Positions 36,445-45,208 of a stretch of 64,000 nucleotides of DNA are shown here, piece by piece. The stretch is from Ga0077555 sp963761475 (GTDB lineage: Bacteria; Pseudomonadota; Alphaproteobacteria; Rhizobiales; Hyphomicrobiaceae), in NCBI GenBank assembly GCA_963761475.1, contig CAVXGT010000019.1, forward strand, positions 558,001-622,000, written 5' to 3'. Each line of letters begins with the position of its first letter. The first letter of the stretch is position 1. The notes beneath the pieces were generated by a model. That model saw only the letters and a program-made list of their open reading frames with translations. It was not told where the DNA came from and made no database searches. The translations under genes and the position numbers were made by a program.

Positions 36445-37749
36445 ATGCAGAAGGCGATCGAGTGGCCAGCGTCGCTATGGGCGGCGGTCACGCCGGATGG
36501 GCCGGAGCTGCCCCATGTCGAAGGCGAGCAGACGGCCGATGTGGTGGTGATCGGCGGCGGCTTCACGGGGTTGTCGACGGCGCTGCACCTTGCCCGCAAA
36601 GGCATCGACGTCGCCCTGGTGGAGGCGATGGAGCCCGGGTGGGGGGCTTCGGGGCGCAACAACGGACAAGTGATCCCGACGCTGACCCGGCCGGAGCCTG
36701 AGCAGATCATCGCGCGGCATGGTGAGGCTGGCGAGCGGCTGGTGCACCTGATCCGGGATTGCGCGCAGATCCTGTTCGATACGGCACGGGAGGAAGGCAT
36801 TGCGGCCGACGCAGAGGCCGAACAGAACGGCTGGGTGCAGCCCGTGCATTCGCCGGGGCGGATGAAGATCGCCGAGAACCGCGTGCGGCAGTGGTCGAAA
36901 TTCGGGGCGCCTGTCGCGCTCAAGTCGCGCGAGGAGATGCGCGCGATCACGGGGTCGGATCTATGGTACGGCGGTTGGGGTAACACCACCGGCGGCCATA
37001 TCAATCCGCTGGGTCTGGCGCGCGGGCTGGCGCGGGCGGTGCTCAAGCATGGCGGTCGGATCTATGCCCGCTCCCCGGTCAAGAGTTGCGCGCGGGCCGG
37101 AGGTAAATGGGTGGCGCGGACCGCACAGGGTGCGGTGCGGGCTCGCGGGCTGGTGCTGGCGACCAACGCCTATACGGGGGAGTTCTCGCGGACGCTGGCG
37201 CCCGACATCGCGCGGGAGGTGGTGCCGGTCTATTCCTGGCAGATGGCGACCAAGCCGCTCTCGGATAACGTACGACGGACGATCATTCCCGGTCGCCAGG
37301 CGGTTTCGGACACGCATCGCGAGCTCTATTTCACACGCTACGATGCCCGCAACAGGCTGGTCACCGGGGGCGCAATCCTGCTGCCGTTCAAACGGCGCGA
37401 GCGCATGCAACCCTATATCGCATCACGGCTGGAGCGGCTGTTTCCCAATATCGGCCCGGTGACGTTCGACTATGTGTGGAACGGCTACGTCGGGATGACA
37501 CGGGATTTCTTTCCGCGCATGCACCAGCTCGGGCCGGACGGTTTTGCCTGGGCCGGCTGCAACGGCCGCGCGGTTGGGCTGTCGGTAGCGCTCGGACGGG
37601 AACTTGCCGCAGCGGTCACGGGCACGCCCGTCGATCAACTGGCGCTGCCGCTCAGTGCGCCGACGCCGATCCCGCTGCACGGCCTAGCCCGGCGGGTCGC
37701 TCCTGGCATGCTGGTGCCCTACCGCTATCTCGACCGGCGCGAGATCTGA
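36445..37749 (+). CDS. FAD-dependent amine oxidoreductase (DAO family, PuuB-like)
   Basis: 434 residues from ATG 36445 (GAGG site). The dinucleotide site is ADVVVIGGGFTGLSTALHLA, followed by WGASGRNNGQVIPTL, a hallmark of the PuuB/OrdL group of DAO-fold oxidases that act on gamma-glutamylputrescine or related amines. Further marks are NTTGGHINPLGLARGLA and the C-terminal GYVGMTRDFFPRMHQL and GCNGRAVGLSVALGREL. Likely cytoplasmic. The actual amine substrate is not evident because no puu genes are adjacent. Confidence 0.9.
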   Translation: MQKAIEWPASLWAAVTPDGPELPHVEGEQTADVVVIGGGFTGLSTALHLARKGIDVALVEAMEPGWGASGRNNGQVIPTLTRPEPEQIIARHGEAGERLVHLIRDCAQILFDTAREEGIAADAEAEQNGWVQPVHSPGRMKIAENRVRQWSKFGAPVALKSREEMRAITGSDLWYGGWGNTTGGHINPLGLARGLARAVLKHGGRIYARSPVKSCARAGGKWVARTAQGAVRARGLVLATNAYTGEFSRTLAPDIAREVVPVYSWQMATKPLSDNVRRTIIPGRQAVSDTHRELYFTRYDARNRLVTGGAILLPFKRRERMQPYIASRLERLFPNIGPVTFDYVWNGYVGMTRDFFPRMHQLGPDGFAWAGCNGRAVGLSVALGRELAAAVTGTPVDQLALPLSAPTPIPLHGLARRVAPGMLVPYRYLDRREI

Positions 37750-37785
37750 GACGGTTGGCACTTGGCCAGCGGCTTGTCGCCAATG

Positions 37786-38004
37786 TCAGTTGGCGAGGCG
37801 CTCGGGGCGGACGAGGGTGTCGATATCGCCGTCGTAGCCGAAGCGCTTGAGGAATTCGGTAGCTGCCTGATAGCTGCCGCGCGATTGCGTCAGCTCCTTC
37901 AACTCCGACATCAGCCGCGCCATCTGCTCGATCTCGGCAGGGGTGAGGGCTGCAAGTGGATCATGCGGCTGGTGTAGGTCCCAATTGAATTCATTGCGTT
38001 CCAT
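37786..38004 (-). CDS. Small conserved-looking protein, unknown function
   Basis: 72 residues, acidic and helical: an Asn/Asp-rich start (MERNEFNWDLHQPHDPL) and the amphipathic helices TPAEIEQMARLMSELKELTQSR and YQAATEFLKRFGYDGD. GAGGA lies 7 bases before the ATG, which supports translation. No membrane segment or signal peptide. Family not recognised. It is convergent with the flavoprotein gene, 36 bases away. Confidence 0.6.
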   Translation of the reverse strand: MERNEFNWDLHQPHDPLAALTPAEIEQMARLMSELKELTQSRGSYQAATEFLKRFGYDGDIDTLVRPERLAN

Positions 38005-38682
38005 GTCTGGTCCTCGGTTTGCTCGATCTAACTGCTCACGATGCGTTTCCGTTCCGGGTGGGTTGGTCCATGGCGATTTTACCTATGGTCAATGAACGTT
38101 GTTTCAATGGTCTTTCCGTCGCCGGGACCGGCAAGTGATCCAGGGTGATCGGATGTGATGGGGTTTTGGCGGGAGCCCGAGGTGACGATGGCGTTTGGCC
38201 ACTTGGGAGCGCTCGAAGCTGGCCGCCGCGAAATGTTCCGGTGGCGAAGCTCTCGGCCTTGAATGGCGTGTTGCGCACGATCCGAGCCCCCTGGTGTGCG
38301 ATGGCATCGGGCCGTCGCGCAGCAAGCAGTGGTATGTGGGCCTGATTCTGTGCTGCTTCGTGTTAACGGATCGTTAACCCTCACGACTCGGGCGAACGGT
38401 GTGGCTGCTGTGCATCGTCTTGGCGCCGGGCTTGACAGGCGGACGGCATTGCCACTAGGAAGCCATAAAGAACGGTCATTCGTTTTTTATACTGCGCCGC
38501 AGCACATCTTGAGAGCCGTTATTCGGGTCTGATGCCATGACGGTGTCTCCTGGCCTTTAGTCTCGGGAAGTGATCTGGGGGCAGTGACGGGCCAGGGACG
38601 CGGCGTCCCCGGATCGTGAAGGCCTGAAACGCGAATGCGATGCCGAGATCCTCAGCCGCTCGCCAGGGAGTACGCACACGCC
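38005..38682. other. Long intergenic region, CtrA box inside
   Basis: About 680 bases between the minus-strand small protein and the plus-strand tetR, the largest gap in the window. No frame gives a credible protein in either direction: candidates are short, Arg/Pro-rich and lack ribosome sites. The only recognised element is the CtrA-type box at 38363-38378. A structured RNA cannot be excluded. Confidence 0.5.
38363..38378 (+). promoter_or_regulatory. CtrA box TTAA-N7-TTAAC
   Basis: TTAA CGGATCG TTAAC is an exact match to the CtrA full-site consensus TTAA-N7-TTAAC. Including the base before it, the 17 bases GTTAACG-GAT-CGTTAAC form a perfect palindrome, so a dimeric repressor such as the adjacent TetR is an alternative reader. 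It lies 305 bases before the tetR start. Confidence 0.5.
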
Positions 38683-39333
38683 ATGCCCCGCCTGAAGCCA
38701 GACGTTCAACGCCAGCGGCGCGCGCATATCCTCGATGCGGCCGAGCGTTGCTTTGCGCACGCGGGCTTCCACCGCACGACCATGCAGGACATCTGCAAGG
38801 AAGCCCGGGTGAGTTCAGGGGCGCTCTACATCTATTTCGACAGCAAGGAAGCCCTGATTGCGGGTATCGCCGAGCGCGACAGGGCCGCGTTCCAGACCCG
38901 GTTCGAGGCGCTCGCCCAATCGAGCGACCTGATGGCGGCGCTGACGGTGATGGGAAACCAGTATTTCGTCGACGAGCCCGCCCACAAGCGCAGGCTGTGC
39001 ATCGAGATCGGTCTCGAGGCCACCCGGAATGAGGCAGTGGGCGAGATCTACCGCAGTGTCGACGCACTGGTGCACGAGAGCTTCGAGGCGTTCTTCCAGC
39101 GCCTGAAGGACGAGGGGCGTATTCGTCCGAGCCTCGACGTGCCGACGCTTGCGAGCGTGTTCATGACAATCGGCGACGGCCTGTTCTGGCGTCGTGCGAC
39201 AGACCCGGGTTTCGATCCACATTCAACGCTTCCGGCGGTGATGCAGGTGATCGGCGCCCTTCTCAATCCCGTAATGGAGGCAGGCCCAATCAGCGGCGCG
39301 CTGATGGCAGAGCCGTCGGAGGCATCGAGATGA
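38683..39333 (+). CDS. TetR/AcrR family regulator of the efflux operon
   Basis: 216 residues from ATG 38683. The N-terminal helix-turn-helix is in DAAERCFAHAGFHRTTMQDICKEARVSSGALYIYFDSKEALI; the rest is the helical ligand-binding and dimer domain, ending in a flexible tail. The stop overlaps the start of the RND adaptor by four bases (ATGA), so regulator, adaptor and pump form one operon, presumably self-repressed and induced by a pump substrate. The palindrome at 38362-38378 is a candidate operator but is rather far upstream. Confidence 0.93.
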   Translation: MPRLKPDVQRQRRAHILDAAERCFAHAGFHRTTMQDICKEARVSSGALYIYFDSKEALIAGIAERDRAAFQTRFEALAQSSDLMAALTVMGNQYFVDEPAHKRRLCIEIGLEATRNEAVGEIYRSVDALVHESFEAFFQRLKDEGRIRPSLDVPTLASVFMTIGDGLFWRRATDPGFDPHSTLPAVMQVIGALLNPVMEAGPISGALMAEPSEASR

Positions 39334-40577
39334 CTTGGAAGCGCGTATTGATTGGCGTGCTGATGCTTGCGGGCGTCGGTGCGGGGCTGGTCGCCACCGG
39401 GCATCTGCCGGTGCCGAAGCCGCTTGCGAGCATGGCGCCGAGCAGCTCCCAGAGCAAGGTGGGGAAGGCTGCCAGTGTCAGCGGTCCACCGCCGCCGGCC
39501 GTCACGGTCGTGCGGGTGACTTCTGCCGAGTTTGTCGAGACGGTTCTGGTGACGGGATCGCTGGTGGCGCGCGAGGAGATCCTGGTCGGGCCGGAGATCG
39601 AAGGCTTCAGGGTCGTCGAGGTGCTGGCGGACGAAGGCGACAGGGTGAAAAAGGGTCAGGTGCTGGCGCGGCTGGTCACCGACACGCTCGATGCGCAATT
39701 GGCGCAGAACGCGGCGTCGCTTGCCAAAACCGAAGCGGCCATTGCGCAAGCCAAGAGTGCAATCAACTCGGCGACGGCGCGATTGGCCGAAGCCAGCAAC
39801 GCCTATGACCGCGCCAAGCCGCTGACCAAGTCGGGCTATCTCTCAGAAAGCGGCATGGACCAGCGCGAAAGCGCGCGGCTTACGGCGGAGGCCGCATTGG
39901 CCTCGGCGCGTGACGGGCTGAAGCTCGCCGAAGCCGAGAAGGCCCAGGTCGAGGCGCAGCGGCGCGAGATCGCCTGGCGGCGTGCACGCACCGATATCCG
40001 CGCTCCCGCCGACGGATTGGTGTCGCGTCGGCTCGCCCGGATCGGGGGCTATGCATCGGGCCTCGGTGAGCCGCTGTTCCGGATCATCGCCAACGGCGAG
40101 ATCGAACTCGATGCGGAAATTCCGGAGACCCGGTTGGGCAGGGTCAAGACTGGGCAGAAAGCCCGTATTGAGGTTGCCGGCGGCGGTAGCGTCGAGGGGC
40201 GGGTGCGCCTCGTTTCGCCCGAGGTCGACAAGGCGACGCGGCTCGGGCGGGTGCGCGTGCTTATCGGCGACAAGCCGGGCCTGAGGATTGGCTCGTTTGC
40301 CCGCGGTGAGGTTCGCACCGATGCGAGCCGAGGGCTCGCGGTGCCGTCTACGGCCGTACTCTACTCCGATGGGGCGACCTATGTGCAGGTCGTGACTGAT
40401 GGCCGGGTGGCGGTGCGCAAGGTCAAGGCCGGGCTCAACGACGGCGAGCGCATCGAGATCGTCGAGGGTCTCAAGGATGGCGACGTGGTGGTGGCGCGGT
40501 CCGGCACGTTCCTGCGTGACGGGGATGCGGTGACGCCGTTGCCGATGCCTGAGCGCAATTCCCGGGAAGCCGGCTGA
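39330..40577 (+). CDS. RND efflux periplasmic adaptor (HlyD/AcrA family)
   Basis: 415 residues. N-terminal membrane segment or signal (VLIGVLMLAGVGAGLVATG), then the barrel-sandwich/lipoyl half (VETVLVTGSLVAREEILVGPEIEGFRVVEVLADEGDRVKKGQVLARL), a coiled-coil hairpin (about residues 125-210) and the second lipoyl half (DIRAPADGLVSRRLARIGGYASGLGEPLF). The C-terminal membrane-proximal domain has VVTDGRVAVRKVKAGLNDGERIEIVEGLKDGD. It bridges the pump to an outer-membrane channel. It lies 25 bases before the pump gene; no outer-membrane factor gene is adjacent. Confidence 0.95.
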   Translation: MTWKRVLIGVLMLAGVGAGLVATGHLPVPKPLASMAPSSSQSKVGKAASVSGPPPPAVTVVRVTSAEFVETVLVTGSLVAREEILVGPEIEGFRVVEVLADEGDRVKKGQVLARLVTDTLDAQLAQNAASLAKTEAAIAQAKSAINSATARLAEASNAYDRAKPLTKSGYLSESGMDQRESARLTAEAALASARDGLKLAEAEKAQVEAQRREIAWRRARTDIRAPADGLVSRRLARIGGYASGLGEPLFRIIANGEIELDAEIPETRLGRVKTGQKARIEVAGGGSVEGRVRLVSPEVDKATRLGRVRVLIGDKPGLRIGSFARGEVRTDASRGLAVPSTAVLYSDGATYVQVVTDGRVAVRKVKAGLNDGERIEIVEGLKDGDVVVARSGTFLRDGDAVTPLPMPERNSREAG

Positions 40578-40602
40578 TCGGGCCGTCACGGAGAGCAAAA
40601 TC

Positions 40603-43600
40603 ATGAATATCTCTGCCTGGTCGATCCGCCAGCCGGTGCCGGGGCTGGTGCTGTTCCTGGTGCTGATGGTGCTCGGGATGTACAGCTTCTCGAACCTCGC
40701 CATCACGCGTTTCCCGAATATCGACGTGCCGATCGTACAGGTGCGCATCTATCAGGTCGGTGCTGCGCCGATCGAACTCGAAGCGCAGGTGACGAAGAAG
40801 GTCGAGGATGCGATCGCGGGCGTCTCGGGCGTCAAGCACATCACCTCGACGCTGACCGAGGGCGCGTCGGTGACGCTGATCGAGTTCCGGCTCGAGACCA
40901 ACTCCGATCGCGCGCTCAACGACGTCAAGGACGCGGTCGCCCGCGTGCGCTCGGATCTGCCGCGCACGATCGAGGAACCGATCGTGCAGCGCCTCGACTC
41001 GGAGGGCTGCCGATCCTGACCTATGCAGCCAACGCGCCGGCGATGACGCCGGAGGAACTCTCCTGGTTCGTCGACGATACGATCGTGCGGGCGCTGCAGG
41101 GCGTGAAGGGCGTCTCGCAGGTGCAGCGGATCGGTGGCGTCGACCGCGAGATCCGTGTCTCGCTCGATCCGGACCGCCTGCTGGCGCTCGGCATCACGGC
41201 CGGAGACGTCAACCGCCAGCTCAAGGCGCGCAACGTCGATCTCGCTGGCGGGCGCGGCGAGATCGGGGCCAACGAGCAGGCGATCCGGACGCTCGGCTCC
41301 AAGCAGAGCGTGCAGGATCTGGCCGCCACCATGATCGCACTGCCGGGTGGGCGGACGGTGCGTCTCGATGTACTGGGGCGGGTGAGTGATGCGCATGGGG
41401 AGCGGCGCACGTTTGCCACCCTCGACGGGCGCGACGTGGTGGCGTTCGCCATCTCGCGGAGCAACGGGGCGAGCGACGTGGTGGTGTCGGCTGCCGTCGA
41501 CAAGGTCCTGGCCAAGCTCCGCACCGCAGCATCCCAATGTCGACATCAGCGAGATCGATACCACGACGCAGTATGCGATCGGGTCTACCACTCGACCATC
41601 AAGACGCTGCTCGAAGGCGCGGCGCTGGCGATCCTGGTCATCATCGTGTTCCTGCGCGACTGGCGGGCGACGCTGATCGCGGCCATTGCTCTGCCGCTGT
41701 CGATCATTCCGACCTTCTGGGCGATGGCGGCGATGGGCTTCTCGCTCAACCTCGTCAGCCTGCTGGCAATCACCATCGTCACCGGCATTCTGGTCGATGA
41801 CGCGATCGTCGAGATCGAGAACATCGTGCGCCACATGCGCATGGGAAAGTCCGCCTATCGCGCCGCGCTGGAGGCGGCCGACGAGATCGGGCTGGCCGTC
41901 ATCGCCATCACCATGACGATCATCGCGGTGTTCGCGCCGGTGAGCTTCATGGGCGGCATTGCCGGACAGTACTTCAAGCAGTTCGGGTTGACGGTCGCCG
42001 CTGCGGTTTTCTTCTCACTGCTGGTCGCGCGCTTCATCACGCCAATGCTCGCCGCCTACTTCATGCGCGACTGTGGTCATCACGAGAGACGAAGGCCGCC
42101 TTCTGCGCCCTATACCCGGCTCGTGAGCTTGGTCGGTGCGTCACCGACTCACGACGGTGGCGCTCGGCCTCTTGATCTTTGCTGCCTCGATCGGCTCGTT
42201 CTACCTGATCCCGTCGGGCTTCCTGCCGCCTGAAGATAGCGGACGCATGCTGCTCGCCATCGAATTGCCGCCGGGCTCGACGCTCGAGGACAACGCGCAG
42301 AGTGCACGGACGAGGTCGGCGAAACGCATCGCGGCCCGACCAGAGGTGAAGGGCGTGTTCGTCAATGGCGGCACGCCTGCTGGGTTCGGCACGGAGGTGC
42401 GCAAGGCGACGTTGACGATCAATCTGGTGAAGCGTGACGAGCGCGCATTGTCGCAGGACGAACTGAGCGCCAGTTGCTTGGCCGGCATCTACGCGACCTG
42501 CCGGATATCCGCTACTGGTTCATCAAGGACGACGGCCAGCGGCAATTCGCTCTGGTGGTGGCGGGAAGCAATGGCGAAGCGGTGAGCAAGGTTGCGGCCG
42601 GAATCACCAGCGACGCCAAGCGGGTGGTTGCCAAGGACGGCTCGGCGATGCTGGCCAACGTCGTCTCGACGGCGGAGCTCGACCGGCCGGAACTGCTGAT
42701 CACGCCGCGCCTCGATGTTGCAGCCGATCTCGGCGTCTCAACGGATCAGATCTCGGAAGCTGTGCGCGTTGCGACCATCGGCGACGTCAGCGCCAATCTC
42801 GCACGCATCGAGCTCGATGATCGGCAAATTCCGATCCGGGTGCAGCTCGACGAGCGAGCGCGTACCAACCGTCGACTCTCGAGGCACTGAAAGTGCAGAC
42901 GCCGACGCGGGCAGCGGTGCCACTCGCCTCGGTTGCCGACGTTCCGCATGAGCCAGGGGCCGACCTCGATCGACCGTTACGACCGGCGCCGCAGGATCTT
43001 GGTGGGCGCCGACCTCGTCGGCAACACGCCGCTCGGCGATGCGCTCAAGGTCGGTGAAGGCGGTGCCCTCGGCGCAGAACCTGCCGCGGGGGTTGAAATC
43101 AAGGAATTCGGCGATGCCGAGATCATGGCCGAGGTCTTCCGCGGCTTTGGGCAGGCGATGGGCGCCGGCCTGATGATGGTCTATGCGGTGCTGGTGCTGC
43201 TGTTCGGCTCCTTCCTGCATCCGATCACCATCCTGTTCTCGCTGCCGCTGTCGATCGGTGGCGCCATCGTGGCACTCGCCATCACGTCAGAAGCCGATCA
43301 GCCTGCCAGTCGTCATCGGCATCCTGATGCTGATGGGCATCGTGACCAAGAACGCGATCATGCTCGTCGACTTCGCGATCGAGGAAATGGCCCGGGCGTG
43401 TCGCGCGGCAGAGGCCATCGTCGATGCCGGCCGCAAGCGGGCGCGGCCGATCATCATGACCACCATCGCGATGGTCGGCGGCATGCTGCCCTCGGCACTG
43501 GCGCTTGGGCGATGGCGGCGAGTTTCGCTCGCCGATGGCGATCGCGGTGATCGGCGGGCTGATCTCGTCGACGGTGCTGACGCTGGTGTTCGTGCCAGCC

Positions 43601-43768
43601 GTGTTCGTGGCGCTCGACGACTTCGCCAGGCTGGTGTGGCGCGTCTTCGGCCGCCTGGTCGGGCCGACCGACGAGCCGGGCGCGCCCGACGCCACAAGGC
43701 CGGCAACGGGCGCCGAACCGCCAGTCGCTTTGCCAAGGCATCCATCCGTGGCCGCTGCCGCAGAATAG
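40603..43768 (+). pseudogene. RND efflux pump permease (AcrB/MexB type), about nine frameshifts
   Basis: The 3166-base span equals a full-length RND pump of about 1050 residues, but no single frame covers it. Recognisable blocks in order: SIRQPVPGLVLFLVLMVLGMYSF start, PNIDVPIVQVRIYQVGAAP, the first transmembrane domain LLAITIVTGILVDDAIVEIEN (with the proton-relay Asp pair), PSGFLPPEDSGRMLLAIELP, and the second domain LLMGIVTKNAIMLVDFAIEE and PMAIAVIGGLISSTVLTLVF. Breaks fall near 41007, 41526, 41582, 42140, 42470, 42866, 42940, 43285 and 43505. Residues on both sides of each break fit the family and no in-frame nonsense codon was found within blocks. Either the sequence has local errors or the gene decayed very recently. 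Confidence 0.85.
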
Positions 43769-43864
43769 TCGGCTCTCAGAGCTTTCATTGCAGTCGGGTC
43801 GTCGAGCCTTTACGTTGAGGGCAATACGGTCCCCCCGACAAAGGCCCAACCACGGAGAGTAAAT

Positions 43865-45112
43865 ATGTTTGATGCACGCAGCCTTCTCGAGCATCTGGTG
43901 CGCGGTGGCGGCCAGCCACAGCAGGCCCAGCAGGCTCCATCGGGCGGGCTTGCCGATATCCTGGGCCAGCTCGGCGCCGCCATGGGCCAGCAAGGTGGCT
44001 CCGGGCAGGGCGGGGCTGCGCCGTCGCAAGGCGGCGGCCTCGGCGATATTCTGGGCCGGCTCGGTGAAGCCATGGGCCAGCAGGGCGGCGGCGGGCAGAG
44101 GACATCTGCGCCCTCGCAGAGTGGTGGCCAGGGCGGCGGTGGTCTCGGCGACATTCTAGGCCGCTTGGGCGAGGCGATGGGCCAGCCGGCACAGTCGCAA
44201 ACACGGCAGATCGCACCGGAAAATCGCGGCAGCGCCGATCGGGGTGCGGGCGGCCAGGGCGCGAGCCTTGAGGATCTGCTGAAGAACATGCTGCCGGGCG
44301 GTGGGCAGAGCGGCGACGGGCGCCAGTCCGGCGGCGGCGGTGGGCTCATGGACAGCCTGGGCCAGGTCCTCGGGCAGGCGACACAGGGCGTCAAGGAAGG
44401 CGCCGGGCGGATCGACGAGGCCACGGGGGCTTCGCGGCATGCCCGGGATGCGGTGGGCCAGGCCACCGGCAAGAACCCGGACGAGCTGCTCGAGCAGCTC
44501 AAGGAGCTGGTCCGCAACAACCAGCTTGGCGCGGGTGCCGTGGCCGGTGGTCTCGGCGGCGTGCTGCTGGGCACGAAGGCGGGGCGGTCGCTGGCGACCA
44601 GTGCGCTCAAGCTTGGCGGCCTCGCCTTGATTGGCGGCCTTGCCTACAAGGCCTTGCAGAACTACCAGCAAGGCCGTCCGCCGCTCGGCGGTCAGGGGCC
44701 AGGCGCGAGCGCGCTCATAGAGGCGCCGCGAGGCTCGGGGTTCGAGGCTGAAGCCGTGACCAACGATTCGGCGCTGCTCTATATCCGCGCCATGATTGCG
44801 GCGGCCGCTGCCGATGGGCGCATCGATGCCGCCGAGCAGCAGAAGATGCTCGGCAGCCTGCAGCAGGCCGGGATCGATCGGGGGGCGGAGGAGTTCCTCG
44901 CCAACGAGCTCAACAACCCGGCAACCGCCGACGACCTCGTTCGTGCGGTGCAGACGGAGGTGGAGGCGGTGCAGGTGTTCACGGCGGCGCGTGTCGCCAT
45001 CGACCTCGACACCCAGGAGGAGCACCAGTTCCTCGTCTCCCTGGCGCAAGGGCTCGGCCTCGACGGCAATCTGGTCGCGCATATCGATGCCGAGGCGCGG
45101 TCTCAAGGCTGA
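43865..45112 (+). CDS. DUF533 (TerB-like) protein with internal repeats
   Basis: 415 residues. The C-terminal third (about 270-415) is the DUF533/TerB-like helical domain (SALLYIRAMIAAAAADGRIDAAEQQKML ... LDTQEEHQFLVSLAQGLGLD) known from E. coli YebE. Before it stands a hydrophobic glycine-rich segment (GAVAGGLGGVLLGTKAGRSL and LGGLALIGGLAYKALQNY) that may be membrane-inserted. The N-terminal half is low-complexity Gly/Gln with three copies of a GLxDILGxLGxAMGQ unit. A GGAGAG ribosome site precedes ATG 43865 and a terminator hairpin follows. Function unknown; YebE is an envelope-stress-regulated protein in E. coli. Confidence 0.88.
   Translation: MFDARSLLEHLVRGGGQPQQAQQAPSGGLADILGQLGAAMGQQGGSGQGGAAPSQGGGLGDILGRLGEAMGQQGGGGQRTSAPSQSGGQGGGGLGDILGRLGEAMGQPAQSQTRQIAPENRGSADRGAGGQGASLEDLLKNMLPGGGQSGDGRQSGGGGGLMDSLGQVLGQATQGVKEGAGRIDEATGASRHARDAVGQATGKNPDELLEQLKELVRNNQLGAGAVAGGLGGVLLGTKAGRSLATSALKLGGLALIGGLAYKALQNYQQGRPPLGGQGPGASALIEAPRGSGFEAEAVTNDSALLYIRAMIAAAAADGRIDAAEQQKMLGSLQQAGIDRGAEEFLANELNNPATADDLVRAVQTEVEAVQVFTAARVAIDLDTQEEHQFLVSLAQGLGLDGNLVAHIDAEARSQG
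43946..44185 (+). repeat. Three in-frame coding repeats in the DUF533 gene
   Basis: Copies at 43946-43990, 44033-44080 and 44138-44185, each about 45-48 bases, encode GL(A/G)DILG(Q/R)LG(A/E)AMGQ. Copies two and three are nearly identical in protein but differ at synonymous positions. Spacers are Gly/Gln/Ser-rich. Confidence 0.85.
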
Positions 45113-45153
45113 TCGGCAGGCTGCAATTCGCCCGCAATTGTGAGATGAATGGC

Positions 45154-45184
45154 AAGCACGCCGGTACCCGCCGGCGTGCTTTGC
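45154..45184 (+). terminator. Terminator-like hairpin after the DUF533 gene
   Basis: Perfect 11-base-pair stem AAGCACGCCGG (45154-45164) with CCGGCGTGCTT (45171-45181) and a 6-base loop, 41 bases after the stop. The T-tract is short (TTTG). Confidence 0.65.
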
Positions 45185-45208
45185 ATTATGACGGCGGAGG
45201 CTTGCATT

